NCBI RefSeq assembly: GCF_003205575.1
Contig: NZ_PYBW01000042.1
Location: forward strand, 3,779-52,946
Direction: 5' to 3'
Source: Streptomyces tateyamensis
Lineage (GTDB): Bacteria; Actinomycetota; Actinomycetes; Streptomycetales; Streptomycetaceae
Length of the DNA stretch: 49,168 bases
Below are positions 26,190 through 34,259 of the stretch, in pieces. The notes under the pieces are model-generated. The model worked only from the letters and a program-made list of their open reading frames with translations, did not search any database and was not told where the DNA came from. Positions within the stretch are counted from its first letter, which is position 1; every line of letters begins with the position of its first letter. Both the position numbers and the translations under genes were made by a program.

Positions 26190-29100
26190 GCTCCGGTATG
26201 CACGAACGAGGCCCAGACCGTCGGCGCCGCGGGACAGCGCTCGCGCAACTGCCGGACAGCGAGGTGCAGCGCGCGGGCGGAGGTCTCGACCCGCAGTTCT
26301 CGACTCCCCGCATCCGTCAGGTGGGAGTAGAAGACATCGAAGACCTCCCCGGCCGTCGCATCGCTGACCGGCCAGAGCGCACCGATGACGTGGCGGAATC
26401 CTGCCAGTTGGAGGGCGCCGGTCAGGTGCAGTCCTTCGTCGGTCAGGTCCGAGACGGTCTCGGCGGTGCTGCAGGCCGACAGCACCGCCAGCTCACGACC
26501 GGCCAGTTGGAGCGCGGCGAGCTCGGCCATCGTCAGCGGGTTCACCTCGTGGTCGGCGAGCAGCAGTCGGCTCATGCCCGGGGAGTGGATGTCGGTCACC
26601 GCATGGCAGGCCAGGTGGACGTTCGTATGACTTGCCAGCGCCGTCAGGAAGGCCTGCTTCGTCGCCCCGGCCCCGGCCAGCAGGCTCGCGTCGGGCAGCC
26701 AGTGTCGGATCGCGGCGACCTCCGTGTCGACGCCGCGCAGCGGGGCGGTCGCGGGGGCCTCTGCCTGTGCGACGATCACCGTACGGGTCGGGCCGGTACT
26801 CTCCGGCATCTGCCGTACGAAGTTCAGGGCGCGCAGACTCGTCGTGTAGGAGGAGACCACTCGGTCGAGCACGCCGTCCTCGGTCCCGTCGCCGGCGGCG
26901 TGCCAGGGCAGGTGGCTCAGGAAGCCGAGCGGGCACCACCACATGCGCGGCCAGTCGCCGCCCTGGGACACGGGTGCCAGCCCGAGGTCGGCGAGGATCG
27001 GCTCGGCGGCTGCCGTCCAGAGCCAGGCCAACGTGTCACCAACCGCTGCCTGTGCCTGGAGGCGGACCCGCAGGGTGTATGTGTCCGACATCGCGTAGTG
27101 CCGGGCAGTCAGGAAGGTCAACACCCGCTCCTGGGCCGTCTCGTGGGCCAGTTCGGGCAGTTCGAGGATGCGGACGGGGCGGTCGGCGTCGGCGGTGACC
27201 AGGACGGCGTACCCCTTTTCGTCGCCGGTGGCAATCAGGGCGATCGGGCCCTGTCTCGCCGCATCGGCGAGGGAGTACTGTGCGTCCGGTGCGACCGTGC
27301 CGTGCAGGTGCTGCCAGCGGTCCATCACCCTGCGCCGTTCCTCCGCAATGTCCCGTTCCAGCTCGCGGCGCCGGGAACTCGTCTCCGCCGCACTGTCTCG
27401 GAGATCGAGCGCCCGCAACGCGGCGGTGACCTGCAGCAGTTCGGCGGTCTGCGACGGGTCGGATCCGGATGCTCCCGGGTGAACGGTCATGACCTCCTGC
27501 GACAGCAGGCCGCGGCTTTGCTCGATCAGCTCGACCGTCCGCACCGGGTCCTCGGCCGCGCTCCCGGCCTCGATGAGCTGTCCGATGAACCCGCGGTAGC
27601 GGCGCAGGACGTTCTCACGGTCGGCCCGAAGCGGGCCGGAAGCGACGTTCAGCCAACGGAGTTCGATCATTTCCGCCAGGTCCTCCAGGGTCCGGGCGGC
27701 TGTCGGCGCCGGGAGCCCGCTGCGCAGTGCTGCGGCGGTCGTTCTGACGTCGAGCCGGGCGTACGGCGAGGCGATCACCCGGTCGAACCCGGCGCGCGCC
27801 TCCAGGGCATGGCTCCGGTCGCCGGTGACCCTTGCCAGGTTTCGCAGTGCCGTCGCGCGTTCCAGTTCCGCGGCGACCAGGGTCCCGGGCATGGCGACGT
27901 CGGCGCGGGCCAGCGCCTGCTCGGCGAGTCCGATCGCCGTCTGGAACCGCTCGGCGTCGTCCGTGGCCGCACCCCGGAGACCCTGGACACGAGCCAGCTC
28001 GCACAGTACCATCGGCTCCTCCGGGCCACCGGGCGGCACCAGCGCCCTGGCCTGTTCGCCGAATTCGACGGCCTCGTCGATCGTCTCCACCGACGGGGAG
28101 AGGAAGGAGATGTCCCCCAGAACCCTGGTGAGCAGGTGCAGTATCGCCACACGCCCCGCCACCGGGAGGTCCGGGTACTCGTTGGCCCGCCTGAGAGAGG
28201 TGAGTGCTTCGCCCAGCAGCTCCGGGCTCTGGCGGCGTCCGCCGTCGTACAGAACGGCCGTGGCATGGCTCAGGTAGGCCCCCGAGGCGACGACGCCGTC
28301 GGCGTCGTTGAAGACCTCGATCGCGAGCCTGCTCTCATGGACCGCCTCGTGAAGTGCCTCCAGGTCGTCGGTCAACTCGTAGACGGTCCGGTGGGCCTCC
28401 GAGAGTCCGATCCTGACGAGTCCCGCCCTCGCCGGGTCCGATTGCTGAATGGACTCGAGAGCGGTGCGCGCCAGCGCGACCGCCTCCCGCGCCGCGTCCA
28501 GGTCATGGGTCTGCTGAGCGAGCCTGCCCAGCCCGGCGGCCAGGTAGAACCTCGCCAGGGACTGTGTACCGCCGTCCTCCGCCACGGCCAACAGGCGCCG
28601 GCTCAGTCCGACGGCCCGTCGGATCCAGTCGATGTCACCGTCCTCGGCCAGATCCTCCAGTGCCGCCTCGCAGAGGACCCGGAGCGCGGCGGCTTCGATC
28701 GGGCGGTGCGCCGGCGACGACGAGGTCAGGATGTCGTGGCAGCGGGCCACAGCGGCGGCCCGCTCGTCCGGTCCGCAGCCCAGAAGTCTCGTCAGCACGG
28801 CCGACAGAGGGCCGACCACCAGATTCCTGAACTCCTCCGAAAACTCTCCGTACAGGTCAAGCGCCTTGAGCAGTGGCGGGGCGTCATCAGTGAGCAGACC
28901 GAGGTGCATCAACGCGTTCATCAGGGCGAAGCGGTGGTCCACCTCTCCCGAAGCCGTTGTGCTTGGGCGGTCGCGCCCCGCCAAGTCATGCATGGCCGTG
29001 TCATGGTGGTGGTCCATCAGTGAACGGTCGGCTTCCCCGGGGCGCATGCGAAGGAGCACCAGGCTGCCCACTTGGACAGCGCGCATGCAGACGTCCCGCT

Positions 29101-29665
29101 CGTGAGTGGCCGCGCGCAGGACACTCAGCACGACGAGGAGTTGCTTGAGCACCCGGGGCAGCTCGGGATGATCCGGAGCGGCGGCCACGAGGGCCAGCTC
29201 GAGAATGTCGACGGCGAGCCTCAAGGTGGAGAGGTCGCGCGTGTCGTGGTAGCTCAGGAGAGGACCGCCGTGCAGCTCAAGCCAGACCGTGGGATCGGTG
29301 ACGAAGCCGGTCCGCCGGGAGAAGGTCGCCAGGGGGTCGCACCCGGCCCGGTAGACGCGGCTCACCTGCTCGGGGACGAGATGCGGTGTCACGGCGTATA
29401 CCGGGCCGAACAACTGGCCCGCTATCTCCAGCTCCAGCATGTCCTGTCCTGGAGGTCCGACCAGGCTGCGTTCCAGAAACATTCCGGCAGAGAGCCCGAT
29501 GGCCTGCAGATCGAACGGCCCCTGTCGACGATGCCCCAGGAGTGCCACCACCTCCGCCAAGGCGTCCATCGACAGCAGGACCTCCCTGCCCTTGCCGCCC
29601 CGGGCAGCGCCCAGTCTCGCGAAGACCTTCGCCACCAACTCATCACGCATGACGACCGGCCCCAC
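26186..29665 (-). CDS. CHAT-domain (caspase-like) protease with long helical-repeat sensor region
   Basis: 1159 aa (1154 if ATG 29650 is used; neither start has a clear ribosome site). Residues 1-750 are alpha-helical repeat-like with TPR-type segments (EALTSLRRANEYPDLP, TAIGLAEQALARADV). The C-terminal 330 residues are a CHAT domain: the catalytic His1021 in VHLACHAVTD and Cys1065 in VLSACSTAE are both intact, followed by the conserved GLHLTGALQLAGFRHVIGALWPVSD. Such cysteine peptidases serve as effectors in bacterial immunity and cell-death systems, cleaving themselves or a partner after activation. Target unknown here; candidates are the coupled TPR protein and the two divergent proteins. 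A helix-rich segment with RELERDIAEERRRVMDRW precedes the peptidase. Confidence 0.9.
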   Translation of the reverse strand: MGPVVMRDELVAKVFARLGAARGGKGREVLLSMDALAEVVALLGHRRQGPFDLQAIGLSAGMFLERSLVGPPGQDMLELEIAGQLFGPVYAVTPHLVPEQVSRVYRAGCDPLATFSRRTGFVTDPTVWLELHGGPLLSYHDTRDLSTLRLAVDILELALVAAAPDHPELPRVLKQLLVVLSVLRAATHERDVCMRAVQVGSLVLLRMRPGEADRSLMDHHHDTAMHDLAGRDRPSTTASGEVDHRFALMNALMHLGLLTDDAPPLLKALDLYGEFSEEFRNLVVGPLSAVLTRLLGCGPDERAAAVARCHDILTSSSPAHRPIEAAALRVLCEAALEDLAEDGDIDWIRRAVGLSRRLLAVAEDGGTQSLARFYLAAGLGRLAQQTHDLDAAREAVALARTALESIQQSDPARAGLVRIGLSEAHRTVYELTDDLEALHEAVHESRLAIEVFNDADGVVASGAYLSHATAVLYDGGRRQSPELLGEALTSLRRANEYPDLPVAGRVAILHLLTRVLGDISFLSPSVETIDEAVEFGEQARALVPPGGPEEPMVLCELARVQGLRGAATDDAERFQTAIGLAEQALARADVAMPGTLVAAELERATALRNLARVTGDRSHALEARAGFDRVIASPYARLDVRTTAAALRSGLPAPTAARTLEDLAEMIELRWLNVASGPLRADRENVLRRYRGFIGQLIEAGSAAEDPVRTVELIEQSRGLLSQEVMTVHPGASGSDPSQTAELLQVTAALRALDLRDSAAETSSRRRELERDIAEERRRVMDRWQHLHGTVAPDAQYSLADAARQGPIALIATGDEKGYAVLVTADADRPVRILELPELAHETAQERVLTFLTARHYAMSDTYTLRVRLQAQAAVGDTLAWLWTAAAEPILADLGLAPVSQGGDWPRMWWCPLGFLSHLPWHAAGDGTEDGVLDRVVSSYTTSLRALNFVRQMPESTGPTRTVIVAQAEAPATAPLRGVDTEVAAIRHWLPDASLLAGAGATKQAFLTALASHTNVHLACHAVTDIHSPGMSRLLLADHEVNPLTMAELAALQLAGRELAVLSACSTAETVSDLTDEGLHLTGALQLAGFRHVIGALWPVSDATAGEVFDVFYSHLTDAGSRELRVETSARALHLAVRQLRERCPAAPTVWASFVHTGA

Positions 29666-29714
29666 ATCCGTTGCGAGAGACCCAACTCGGCCTTGGCTGA
29701 CCTAAGCTGATGAT

Positions 29715-30119
29715 ATGCCAGCTATGCCGACGAGCCGACCCTCGAATGACGCGCCGACCGAGCTCGCCGAGCGGGTGAAGAAGCTCTGCCACGAGTACGG
29801 CCGCAACGGTCAACTGACCGACCTGCTGGCGGCGACCGGTGCCGACAGCCACCTCGCGGAGGTGATCGAACTGATGGCCTCGGGCGATCGCGCGGTGGGC
29901 AGGATGACGGACCTCCTCGACCAGCTCGACAAAGCGGCGAAAGGCTTCGGTCTGCACGGCCTGACCCGGCCGGACCGGACGTGGAGCCCGCTGCCGGGGG
30001 TCCGGGCCCCTCGCGAGGTACCGCCCCTGCGGGTCTGCCCGGTCCGCTGGTGCACCCGCGCCGAGGAGAGCGCGGCCACCTGTGCCCTGGTCGACCGCCC
30101 TCTCGTCGACTGCCCCTGA
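29715..30119 (+). CDS. Small protein with C-terminal Cys-rich motif, divergent from CHAT gene
   Basis: 134 aa, family not recognised. Residues 15-80 look helical (ELAERVKKLCHEYG, AEVIELMASGDRAVGRMTDLLDQLDKAAKGFG). After a Pro-rich linker, the C end has Cys108, Cys113, Cys123 and Cys133 (spacing 4, 9, 9), possibly a metal-binding knuckle. The ATG at 29715 has no ribosome site and only 49-64 bp separate it from the divergent CHAT start; a leaderless message is possible. It is followed at 4 bp by a membrane-protein gene. Its position opposite a CHAT protease makes it a candidate regulator or substrate (inference). Confidence 0.6.
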   Translation: MPAMPTSRPSNDAPTELAERVKKLCHEYGRNGQLTDLLAATGADSHLAEVIELMASGDRAVGRMTDLLDQLDKAAKGFGLHGLTRPDRTWSPLPGVRAPREVPPLRVCPVRWCTRAEESAATCALVDRPLVDCP

Positions 30120-30123
30120 CACC

Positions 30124-31050
30124 GTGACCACACTGCTCCTGGGGATCTCCCAGAAGGCCGCCGAGCGCTGGGCCGCGCTGCTGCTCGGCCCCGGCCTGCT
30201 CTTCGTCATGTGCCTGGTGATCGCGCGACACTCGGGCTTCCGGCACGCGGTGGACCTCCGGTACCTCCGCACCTACCTGAACGCGTTCGCCGGCTCGCAG
30301 GCACACAAGCAGCCGGCCGAACTCCTCACCGCCCTGCTGCTCGTGACCGCTCTCGCCACCGCCGCCGGGGCAGCTGCGGCCTCGGCGGGCCGAACCTTCG
30401 AGCGGGCCTGGATCCCGGACCGGCCGCACTGGTACGTCACGGTGCTGACCCATCGGCGTATCCGTCGCTGGACCACCCTCACCCGCGCCATCCAGGAGGC
30501 TCGTGACCAGCGCGTTGACGACCACCTCCACGGGACGCCGCCGTACCGCCGTCGTCCGACCGAAGCCCAACTGCGCGCGAAGCAGGAGCGGCTCTTCCCG
30601 GACGGCCCACCGGACCGGCCGACCTGGACGGCCCAGCGCATGGCCACCGCAACCGTTCGGGTCCGACAACGCTACGACGTCGAACTCGCGGAAGTCTGGC
30701 CGCACATCTGGGCCGTCGCCGACAGCGAGGCCCGCAAGGACATCCAGGGCGTTCGGGACAGCTATGCGGACGCCGGCCGGCTCGCCGCCTGGGGAACGGC
30801 CTACCTGCTCGTCACCGTCTCCGCCGGATGGTGGCCGGCCTCCCTCGTCGGCGCCGCCCTCGTCGGCACGGCCGTCCTGCGGGCACGCGCCGCGATCGAC
30901 GCACTCGCCACCCTGGCCGAGAGCACGGTCGACCTCAACATCCGCAAGGTCGCGGAGCAGCTGGGAATCGCGTGCCAGGCGGGGTTTGACGCGACGACGG
31001 CAGCTTCCCTCAACGCCCTCCTGCGCCCGCGACCGTCGATCACGCCCTGA
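30124..31050 (+). CDS. Membrane protein of the CHAT island, function unknown
   Basis: 308 aa from GTG 30124; an alternative GTG at 30082 would overlap the previous gene by 38 bp. Hydrophobic segments: AALLLGPGLLFVMCLVIA near the N end, LLTALLLVTALATAAGAAAA, and a pair around AYLLVTVSAGWWPASLVGAALVG. Between the second and third lies a charged cytoplasmic stretch of about 130 residues with Arg/Glu-rich helices (EARDQRVDDHLHG, YDVELAEVWPHIWAVADSEARKD). No enzyme motif was seen. Coupled placement after the Cys-rich small protein and divergence from a CHAT protease suggest a membrane-acting or membrane-anchoring part of the same system (inference). Confidence 0.65.
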   Translation: MTTLLLGISQKAAERWAALLLGPGLLFVMCLVIARHSGFRHAVDLRYLRTYLNAFAGSQAHKQPAELLTALLLVTALATAAGAAAASAGRTFERAWIPDRPHWYVTVLTHRRIRRWTTLTRAIQEARDQRVDDHLHGTPPYRRRPTEAQLRAKQERLFPDGPPDRPTWTAQRMATATVRVRQRYDVELAEVWPHIWAVADSEARKDIQGVRDSYADAGRLAAWGTAYLLVTVSAGWWPASLVGAALVGTAVLRARAAIDALATLAESTVDLNIRKVAEQLGIACQAGFDATTAASLNALLRPRPSITP

Positions 31051-31403
31051 ACCGACCGGCCCTGCGGCCTCGCGGAACCCGGACAGGGTCGGCGCCGGCG
31101 ACAACGTGATCGCCGCCGACCTCAACCGGATCCGTGAGAACCCACACGACCGCCATCGTCCCGGGCATCGGCCCCGCAGCATTCCGCCGCGGTCTTCGGC
31201 CAGCGCCTCACCTGGCAGGCCGAATCAGCCGGCTCCCCGCGCCAACGGCCATCGGAACTGGGACGCCACCGCGGCGGCTGTCAGCGGCGATCCTGAGCTG
31301 ACTCGCCCGCCACCGGTTCAGCCACGCAGATGCTGCAGCTCGGACCTCGTCACCGGTCGGCGCCCCAGCCGGGTCCTCCTCAGCCGCACTACCAGGTCCG
31401 CGC
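31051..31403. other. Intergenic region without a recognised gene
   Basis: 353 bp between the convergent membrane-protein and reductase genes. Fragments such as VGAGDNVIAADLNRIREN can be read near 31090-31140, but no frame is long enough or similar to a known family, and no clear hairpin was found. It may hold decayed coding sequence. Confidence 0.4.
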
Positions 31404-32108
31404 TCAGCGGTGCTCCGGGTTCTCGAAGTCGAAGCGGCAGCCCGCGTCCCACTCCGAGCGCTGGTTGCCGTGGGCCGGGATGCCGCCCGCGTCCTTGAGC
31501 ATCCGGGCCAGGTGGAGCTGGTTCCAGGTCATGAAGGTCGTGTTGCGGTTGGTGAAGTCGTTCTCCGGCCCGCCCGAGCCCGGGTCCAGGTAGGACGGCC
31601 CCGGACCGGCCGGCCCGACCCAGCCGGCGTCGGCCTGCGGCGGGATCACGTAGCCCAGGTGCTGGAGGCTGTAGAGGACGTTCATCGCGCAGTGCTTGGC
31701 GCCGTCCTCGTTGCCGGTGATCAGGCAGCCGCCGACACGTCCGTAGTAGGCGTACTGGCCATCGGAGTTGAGGATCGAGGAGCAGGCGTACAGCCGCTCG
31801 ATCACCTTCTTCATCACCGAGGAGTTGTCGCCGAGCCAGACCGGGCCGGCCAGGGTGAGGATGTCGGCGGCCATCACCTGGGAGTAGACGACGGGCCAGT
31901 CGTCGGTCTCCCAGCCGTGCTCGGTCATGTCGGGCCAGACGCCGGTGGCGAGGTCGAGGTCGACCGCGCGCAGCACGTCGACGGCGACGCCCTGGCGGGC
32001 CAGGATGCCGGTGCTGACGTCGATCAGGCCCTGGGTGTGGCTGCGTTCCGGGGAGCGCTTGAGGGTGCAGTTGATGACCAGGGCGCGCAGGTCCGAGTAG
32101 TCCGTCAC
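31404..32108 (-). CDS. Flavodoxin-like NAD(P)H-dependent FMN reductase family protein
   Basis: 234 aa, Rossmann-like flavodoxin fold. The N-terminal strand and phosphate loop LRALVINCTLKRSPERSHTQGLID (residues 7-30) and the later AADILTLAGPVWLGDNSSVMKKVIER (about 80-105) are typical of FMN-binding oxidoreductases. YGRVGGCLITGNEDGAKHC contains the flavin-contacting Gly-rich turn. Starts with GTG at 32108, whose GTGA overlaps the stop of a 36-codon upstream frame (32105-32215). A 63-bp near-copy of its centre lies at 24656-24718, on the other side of the CHAT island. Physiological substrate unknown. Confidence 0.8.
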   Translation of the reverse strand: MTDYSDLRALVINCTLKRSPERSHTQGLIDVSTGILARQGVAVDVLRAVDLDLATGVWPDMTEHGWETDDWPVVYSQVMAADILTLAGPVWLGDNSSVMKKVIERLYACSSILNSDGQYAYYGRVGGCLITGNEDGAKHCAMNVLYSLQHLGYVIPPQADAGWVGPAGPGPSYLDPGSGGPENDFTNRNTTFMTWNQLHLARMLKDAGGIPAHGNQRSEWDAGCRFDFENPEHR

Positions 32109-32286
32109 CCGGCCATTGCAGCAGGTGGAGGGGGTGGTGCGCGGCAGGCATGAGGCGGCGTCAGCCGGTCGGCGCAGGGGCCGGTGTTGTCAGCGTAGAC
32201 CGATAGGTTCTTCATATCGCGCCGGTCCGGCGTGCTGAATCCCCCCTCAGCGGTGAGCCGCTTCCCCCTGCCCCGAAGGAGCTGGT

Positions 32287-32820
32287 GTGTTGTCCGAGGT
32301 GTCGTCAGACGAGCAGCGCTGGGGAGAGTCGAGCACCGCGCGGGTGCTGGCGCCCGCACGGGTGCGCAAGTTGGCCAAGGTGCCGTTCGTCGAGCTGGCG
32401 GACGGGCGGTTGCAGGGGGTGGTGTCCAGCGGTTCGGACATCGAGCGGGTCTATGTCTCCTCGGTGGCGGCAGGCGACCACGCGTTCGCCTGCAGCACCA
32501 ACAACAACCGGCCCTGCGGCGGGGCGCGCGGCAGCTTCTGCAACCACATCCTGGCGCTGGTCGGCGAGGCGGTGCTGCAGTACGGCGGTGCCCGGGTGGC
32601 CCGCTACCTGAAGGTCGACGCGGGCGAGGGCGAGCCCACCGCGGCGCAGCTGAGCAGCGCGATGCGGGCGGCCCGGCCGAGCGCGGTCCCCGGCAAGGAG
32701 CTGGCCGCCGCGGTGTTCAGCCGCTTCCTGCGCCACCTGGCCTACCTGGAGCTGGCCCCCAGCACGGCGCCGCTGCCCGAGCTGCACTGGTTCCCGCCGA
32801 CCCGGGTGGCGGTGGCCTGA
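32287..32820 (+). CDS. SWIM-type zinc-finger protein
   Basis: 177 aa. Central motif CSTNNNRPCGGARGSFCNHILALV (about 70-92) carries the Cys-x(n)-Cys...Cys-x-His arrangement of SWIM zinc fingers, which bind DNA or proteins. GTG at 32287 with AAGGAG 5 nt upstream. First gene of a tightly packed five-gene set; its stop TGA shares an A with the ATG of the next gene. In actinobacteria small SWIM proteins recur beside MoxR/VWA pairs (recollection), where they may recognise a target for the AAA+ machine. Confidence 0.75.
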   Translation: MLSEVSSDEQRWGESSTARVLAPARVRKLAKVPFVELADGRLQGVVSSGSDIERVYVSSVAAGDHAFACSTNNNRPCGGARGSFCNHILALVGEAVLQYGGARVARYLKVDAGEGEPTAAQLSSAMRAARPSAVPGKELAAAVFSRFLRHLAYLELAPSTAPLPELHWFPPTRVAVA

Positions 32821-34259
32821 TGCGCACCGACCTGCTGACCGAACCGGTCGACGGACTTACCGAACTCCTCGCCGTGGTCGATGCGTTCGACCGCACCCTG
32901 GTCAACGGCCTGCTCCGCCCGCAGCCCGCCCAGGCCGCCGCGTTGGCCGACCTGGCTGACGCACTCGCGGCAGGCCCGCTGGCCGCCGGCGTCGCCGGGG
33001 CGGCCGAGAAGGCCGCGACCGGGGCCGCGGGCGAGGAGCATCTGATGCTGCTCGCGGCCGCGCGCGGTGCGCTGCTCGGCGCGGCGCACGATGCGCTAGC
33101 GGCGGTCGTGACGGCCGCGACCGGGCGCACCGCCGGCACCCACCCGGCTGCTGCGCCCGCGCCCGCCGCACCCCTCAACGTCCTCGCGGCGGCCCGGTCC
33201 TGGCTCTGCGACCTGGCTCGCGCCGGCTGGCAGGGGATCGACCACGAGCTGGTCGCGGGCGCCGCGCCGGTGGTCTCGGCGATGCTGCCCGACCCCGCGC
33301 TGCGCCGACTCGCCGTGCTGCTGGACGGGTTCGCCGCCGAGCTGGCCGCGAGCTGCCCGGGTGCGGCGCTGGAGCGCGTCCCGGTGCGCCGCTGGGCCGA
33401 CTTGTGGGCACGAGCCCTGCTGCTCACCCAGCCCGGCGCGCTCGCCGAGCCGCCCGCCGTCCCGGTCACCGGGCGCCTGCTGCCGCTCGGCGTCGACCTG
33501 CAGGAGCACGCCACCGCGGCCCAGGCCCAGGTGCACGCCGTCTTCGAGCCCGCCGACGGTGGGCCGAGCCGGTTGGTGCGGGCGAGCGTGGCGGTGCCCA
33601 AGCCGGACACGGTGGTCGGCGCGGGCGTCTGGCAGTTGCTGCGCCCGCAGTGCGCGCTGCTGGCCGCCGCCGGCGAGGGTCGCGCGATGGAGCTGACGGG
33701 CATGGCGCTCACCGCGGCCGGCGACCTGCACTGGCAGGACGAGCTGGCCGTGGCGGGCGAGCCGGCCGACCCGTTCGCCACGGCGCGGGTCGCACTGGCC
33801 GCCGCCCACGCGGCCGTGACGCCGCCGCTGGAGCGGCACCCGGCGCGGCTGGCCGAGCCGGTGTTCCTGGTGGGCTACGCGGTGCGCCCGGAGGATGCGG
33901 TGGGCCCGGGGGCCGGGGCGGACCAGGAGGTCGGGATGCACCCGGAGAACGGGGTGCGGTTCGAACTTGCGGGCCACCAGCTGTTCGTGGACACCGACCG
34001 GATCCCGGCGGCCGGTCCGCTCACCCCGGCGGCCGTCGCCGCCTCCACCGCCTGCATCGGCCTGCTGCGCTGGGACGCGGGGCGGTTCGTGCTCCAGCCG
34101 CTGGCGGTGGAGACCACGGTGAAGAAGAAGACGGTCGCGGTGCACGCGGGCGGCTGGGCGGGTGGCACCGCGGACAAGCTCGGCGTGAAGGCCGAGAAGG
34201 CCGCCACCGAGGCGGTCGCCGTGCTGCGGGAGCGAGCGGGAAGGCTGCTGCGGAAGTGA
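32820..34259 (+). CDS. Unknown Ala-rich protein of the MoxR/VWA operon
   Basis: 479 aa; family not recognised. Very Ala/Leu-rich helical N half (LADLADALAAGPLAAGVAGAAEKAA), a middle part with ARSWLCDLARAGWQGIDHEL, and a more beta-like C half (HENGVRFELAGHQLFVDTDRIP-like region) ending in a Lys-rich tail (KLGVKAEKAATEAVAVLRERAG). No signal peptide or membrane helix. ATG 32820 overlaps the upstream stop, and its stop overlaps the GTG of the VWA gene, so it is translationally coupled on both sides and likely part of the complex. Confidence 0.7.
   Translation: MRTDLLTEPVDGLTELLAVVDAFDRTLVNGLLRPQPAQAAALADLADALAAGPLAAGVAGAAEKAATGAAGEEHLMLLAAARGALLGAAHDALAAVVTAATGRTAGTHPAAAPAPAAPLNVLAAARSWLCDLARAGWQGIDHELVAGAAPVVSAMLPDPALRRLAVLLDGFAAELAASCPGAALERVPVRRWADLWARALLLTQPGALAEPPAVPVTGRLLPLGVDLQEHATAAQAQVHAVFEPADGGPSRLVRASVAVPKPDTVVGAGVWQLLRPQCALLAAAGEGRAMELTGMALTAAGDLHWQDELAVAGEPADPFATARVALAAAHAAVTPPLERHPARLAEPVFLVGYAVRPEDAVGPGAGADQEVGMHPENGVRFELAGHQLFVDTDRIPAAGPLTPAAVAASTACIGLLRWDAGRFVLQPLAVETTVKKKTVAVHAGGWAGGTADKLGVKAEKAATEAVAVLRERAGRLLRK

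Noticed and set aside
26198..29023. A 941-codon plus-strand frame opposite the CHAT gene
   Set aside because: Antisense frame; the CHAT catalytic motifs and the coupled TPR gene fix the real strand.
24756..32108. The CHAT island as a prophage or integrative element
   Set aside because: No integrase, tRNA attachment site, transposase or structural phage gene is present; the flanking similarity is a degenerate gene fragment, not a clean att repeat.
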